NCBI GenBank assembly: GCA_964030475.1
Contig: CAXIPT010000002.1
Span: 10,496,373-10,560,372 of the forward strand
Direction of reading: 5' to 3'
DNA from: Tethya wilhelma
Lineage: Eukaryota; Porifera; Demospongiae; Tethyida; Tethyidae
DNA length: 64,000 bases
Shown: positions 60,915-64,000 of the stretch, one piece after another
Layout: every line of letters begins with the position of its first letter
Position numbering within the stretch: position 1 is the first letter of the stretch
Position numbers and translations under genes: made by a program
The notes under the pieces: model-generated
Seen by the model: the letters and a program-made list of their open reading frames with translations, nothing else
Told to the model about the DNA's origin: nothing
Databases searched by the model: none

Positions 60915-61185
60915 CATGCATGCACCACTAGCTCTTGTACTGTGCACACATTGATACATACCTACTGTAGCGTTTGTCAATCATTGTTATTTATAATTAA
61001 TGATTTTCATGTTTTAACATTTATTAGCAGTAAAATTGCTGAAAAGAAAAAGCAATAGACTTGGTTTCAAAAAAATAACAATCATAACATTACACCTCCA
61101 CATCTAGATCTGTTAACAAAAACCCTGCTCATTTCAACATTAAAGAAAGCATTGTATTGTGACAAGTGGTATTAATGGTGTGTGT

Positions 61186-61917
61186 TCAGTCATGCTCTTC
61201 CTCGTCGAAGTAGACCGTTGGCGCCAGGCGGATGTAAGATCTCTTCTTCTTCACTCGCTGGCAGAACATACAGCTGAGGCCAGTGATGAGGAATGTCAGA
61301 ACAGCAGTCCCTGGAATCGAGATACCAACAGCCAGTCCGAGGCTCCGCCCACAATCCACACAGACGTCACACGGTGGTTGATGAGTGGTGGGAGGGGGGC
61401 TAGTGGCAGAGTGAGTGTGGAGGTGTGAGGCTGTGAGGGGTGAAGCTGTGACGTGTGAGCCTGTGACGTGTGGAGAGTGCATTGGTGAGGATGTGGGTAC
61501 ATGGACTGTGGTTGCCATGGTGATCCCTGACGACATTGATGTGGAGTTAAAAGTCTGGGAACTGGTTAAAGGTGCGACCTTTGAACTCTGCGGTGGAACC
61601 GTGGTAGATGCCGTGGTGGGGGGGAGAGCAGAGGTTGGAAAAGGACCACTGGAAGTCGTTGAAACATTCATGATCTTGCTGGAAGATGTTGTAGGTACGA
61701 GAGCAGTTGTAGAGTTGCTCTTACTCACAGTAGTGCTAGATGTATTACTTCCATCTGCTTGAAGGGGAGATGGTACTAGTACCTTCACAGCTGTCGTAGT
61801 TGGGAAGAAGACATCTGGTGGAACTCCACTGGAAGGAGACGAGATGACAGAATTGATGGACGCCAGCAGACTAAGAGACGTGCACAGACTCAACAACAGA
61901 TGCACACTCTTACTCAT
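61186..61917 (-). CDS. Mucin-like single-pass membrane protein A
   Basis: An intronless frame of 243 residues. It has a signal peptide (MSKSVHLLLSLCTSLSLL), then about 140 residues of Ser/Thr/Pro with many NxS/T sites, as expected for a heavily O-glycosylated stalk, and a small Cys cluster CDVCVDCGRS. One membrane span follows (LGLAVGISIPGTAVLTFLIT) with a basic stop, RVKKKRS. The short cytoplasmic tail has two tyrosines (SYIRLAP, TVYFDEEEHD). No recognisable adhesive or enzymatic domain. Possibly a surface mucin or adhesion stalk. It is head-to-head with protein B, which has the same build. Confidence 0.7.
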   Translation of the reverse strand: MSKSVHLLLSLCTSLSLLASINSVISSPSSGVPPDVFFPTTTAVKVLVPSPLQADGSNTSSTTVSKSNSTTALVPTTSSSKIMNVSTTSSGPFPTSALPPTTASTTVPPQSSKVAPLTSSQTFNSTSMSSGITMATTVHVPTSSPMHSPHVTGSHVTASPLTASHLHTHSATSPPPTTHQPPCDVCVDCGRSLGLAVGISIPGTAVLTFLITGLSCMFCQRVKKKRSYIRLAPTVYFDEEEHD

Positions 61918-62156
61918 CTTGGAACGTAAACCGAGACGTAAAATGCAGTTAGTTTGAAATTACTCTATGACGTCACTACCGTAAATATCTCGCCACAAGG
62001 TTTGCATGTGATCATTGAATAGCAACTGCCAAGCTGAAAAGGTGTTGGAAATGTAAGAGATGTTTATGCGCTGTGATTTGTGTTTGCAACTAATTTACCT
62101 TTCGTTCTCACTGTAGATTGCTCTGTTTTGCGTGCACACTACGAACTGCTGAAGCA

Positions 62157-62903
62157 ATGAAGTTGCTAATTGTCTTGCTGGCTTTCCTTGGCGTGAGCCA
62201 GGCGCAGCAAATGACCAGCGTCTGTTCAACGGTATGTGATACATCTACCAGCAGTATGGTTCCACCTTCTGCTTCCAGCATGGAGCCCCCGTCCACTACA
62301 AGTAGCATGGCCCCACCATCAACGAGTGGCATGGCCCCCCCATCAACCAGTGGCATGGCTCCCCCTTCAACCAGTGGCATGGCCCCACCATCAACTAGTA
62401 GTGCCATGTCCAGTCCATCAGCCAGTGTGCCAATGAGCTCACCCAGTGTGTCTATGTCTGTCAGTACGTCGGTTGTGATGAGTGCCTCTCTGAACCCAAC
62501 TACCACCGGTGCTGGTGTAACTCCCACACCTTCTGACTCGTCTGTTGCTATGACTACCACATCTGTTGAAATGTCGAGTCCAGCCATGAGCCCATCCAAC
62601 CCAATAATGACATCATCGATGGCCCCCACTGAGTCGTCTGTTGGAAGTGCCACGCCCACCACTCCCTCTGTGGCCCCCAGTGGCAGTTGTCGAGTGGCCT
62701 GCTCCACATTTGTCCTCCCTTCCATGACTCCAAGTGTCACTCCAAAGCCCAGCAACAAGGGACGTCCCAACGTGGGATTAGCTGTCGGCCTCACTATTGC
62801 TGCACTGGTCATTCTGACGGTGGTTGTAGTCATTGCTGGATTCTTTATCTACAAGAGGTTTGGAAAGTACAAAGTCAGCTACGAGTCAATCCCTGAAAAT
62901 TAG
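62157..62903 (+). CDS. Mucin-like single-pass membrane protein B
   Basis: The start at 62157 gives the signal peptide MKLLIVLLAFLGVSQA; an upstream in-frame ATG at 62118 is less fitting. The ectodomain is Ser/Thr/Pro/Met-rich, with a tandem SGMAPPST unit (about five copies near 62299-62400). Cys pairs lie at each end (VCSTVCD and SCRVACS). The membrane span VGLAVGLTIAALVILTVVVV resembles that of protein A in its GLAVG lead. The tail is YKRFGKYKVSYESIPEN, with a possible tyrosine signal. No known domain was recognised. Confidence 0.7.
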   Translation: MKLLIVLLAFLGVSQAQQMTSVCSTVCDTSTSSMVPPSASSMEPPSTTSSMAPPSTSGMAPPSTSGMAPPSTSGMAPPSTSSAMSSPSASVPMSSPSVSMSVSTSVVMSASLNPTTTGAGVTPTPSDSSVAMTTTSVEMSSPAMSPSNPIMTSSMAPTESSVGSATPTTPSVAPSGSCRVACSTFVLPSMTPSVTPKPSNKGRPNVGLAVGLTIAALVILTVVVVIAGFFIYKRFGKYKVSYESIPEN

Positions 62904-63302
62904 TGATAATTATAGCCACCTCCTAATTGATGTCAGCATGTTAGAACTACTCTTTTACATTGAATTGTACAACAGGTCTTTTTTTGATTCGTTGTTTGTA
63001 TTGTCTCGGCTATTGTAAGTGCACACATGATTAAAACATTTTCCATGTTATTCATTCCAATTGCTATATATGTAGTCCATGCACTTTTATATTGCTTGTT
63101 TGTTGCGCAGTTTTCCTTCTTTTTTTGTAAACTTTTTATTAATTGATGTATACATCAATTAAAGACTGTTAATGTTGTATTGAAGATTGGTACAAAATTA
63201 ATGTTGATAAAACAATTTAATGGAAAAAATTATTGTTCAAAAATAATGTTTTAAAGACATGTATATTTTTGAGATTGACCTACATACATGTGCAAACATA
63301 GA
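62904..63302. other. Tail-to-tail region of mucin-like B and aquaporin
   Basis: AT-rich. The short palindromic tgatgtatacatcaatt-like word lies near 63145. No exon seen. Confidence 0.5.
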
Positions 63303-64000
63303 CTATTCACTATGTTGTCGTTTGCTCCAGAGTTTTGCCAGATACACTGCCAGAATTGTTCCAATGAACGGTCCAACCCAGAATACCATGATGTGGGTCA
63401 CACAGTCGCCCCACGTGAGGGAGTGCCAAGGAAGGGTGCAGCTGAAGGCGACCATTGGATTCATCATGGCTCCCGTGGTCGCCTGGAACTGAATGATCAG
63501 CAAGATGGTGATAATGGACTCCAGTAGCCCACGGTAGATGGACGGACGCAGGAACACTCGCGGCATGTACATGAGGAAGGTGACAAACATCTCCACTCCC
63601 GAGCCATACATCGAAGAAGCTTGAAGGAAATACTCTAACTTTGAGTCAATAAATGTCCTGTGTTCACGCGAAATGGTCTGTCCAATGAGATTCCAATAGG
63701 CCATCGTATAATAGACACCACACACGACCACAGACAGCAGCAAACATCTCTATGCTAACATAGACGGTGAAATGAACGACACTCCACGATGAAAACACAC
63801 CATACCACACACACCTGTAGAACACACTGCACGGATTAACGTAGGCATCTCTGAAGATATAAGGTGCCAAAAGAAGGCGAGCAAAGAGTATGAGCAAACC
63901 TAGAGTCGGTGACCACGTGTAACTGATGACAATTGTCTCCAGGGTCCACGCCACCCAGGCAAAGCTACACAGGAACTCGTTGATGTAATAGAAGAAGGCT
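63303..64000 (-). CDS. AQP11-like unorthodox aquaporin (partial, 5' end outside window)
   Basis: Two exons are visible, separated by a short intron (about 63758-63815), and the gene runs off the right edge. The left exon ends with SKRQHSE at 63303. The right exon has WVAWTLETIVISYTWSP then RDAYVNPCSVFYR, where NPC replaces the first NPA motif, as in AQP11/12-type proteins. The next exon has MFVTFLMYM, then TTGAMMNPMVAFSC, where NPM replaces the second NPA. WGDCVTHIMVFWVGPFIGTI follows, typical of the last membrane segment. Such superaquaporins are often intracellular and pass water, glycerol or peroxide. The NPM motif is unusual for the family and may alter selectivity. Confidence 0.82.

Noticed and set aside
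61415..61762. 115-residue plus-strand frame
   Set aside because: Antisense shadow of mucin-like protein A, produced by its biased Ser/Thr codons.
62108..62833. 241-residue minus-strand frame opposite mucin-like protein B
   Set aside because: Antisense shadow of the repetitive coding sequence. The plus frame has a signal peptide and membrane span.

Overview
The window reads as a gene-dense, intron-rich animal genome, most likely a demosponge. Short introns separate short exons. The gene set is clearly metazoan: kinesin-1, dynactin p50, BBS5, meckelin, a mitochondrial-clan P450, a PH+PTB docking protein and an AQP11-like channel. The AT-rich introns are full of words such as tagctagc, dinucleotide microsatellites and short inverted-repeat elements. 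The species call is inference from gene style; no search was possible. Three single N bases (8780, 26504, 31243) look like assembly joins.

Layout, left to right: the last two exons of an unidentified gene (+); a secreted PI-PLC X-domain-like phosphodiesterase spread over about 12 kb (-); ABCF2 (+); a mitochondrial-type cytochrome P450 (-); an intronless protein with a possible death-fold N-terminus (-); the N-terminal exons of a PPxY-containing LITAF/BRI3-like protein (+); a sterol O-acyltransferase (SOAT-A) broken between two places and strands around PGAP3 (+) and a GAPR-1-like CAP protein (-); a second SOAT (-); TMEM67/meckelin (-); BBS5 (+); DCTN2 (-); a kinesin-1 heavy chain (+); a DOK/IRS-like PH+PTB adaptor (-); RPA3 (+); HSPE1 (-); HSPD1 (+); ORMDL (+); two mucin-like single-pass membrane proteins in divergent orientation; and a partial AQP11-like aquaporin (-).

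From about 34 kb on, gene orientation alternates almost perfectly, so most genes share a short upstream space with one neighbour and a short tail-to-tail space with the other. Several divergent pairs work together: TMEM67/BBS5 (cilium, 87 bp between start codons), DCTN2/kinesin-1 (opposite microtubule transport machines, 226 bp) and HSPE1/HSPD1 (mitochondrial chaperonin, about 300 bp, with a perfect NRF-1-type palindrome and a heat-shock-element core).

The main structural surprises are: a near-identical 2.03 kb tandem duplication covering the DOK 5' exons and RPA3 5' exons, with a microhomology junction; a 212 bp perfect inverted duplication of a SOAT exon that ends at an N; a relic copy of the catalytic HNS exon of the phospholipase, interrupted by a short hairpin element with an apparent target-site duplication; at least four families of short inverted-repeat elements; and the repeated use of (CT)n or (CA)n microsatellites as the tract immediately before 3' splice sites.
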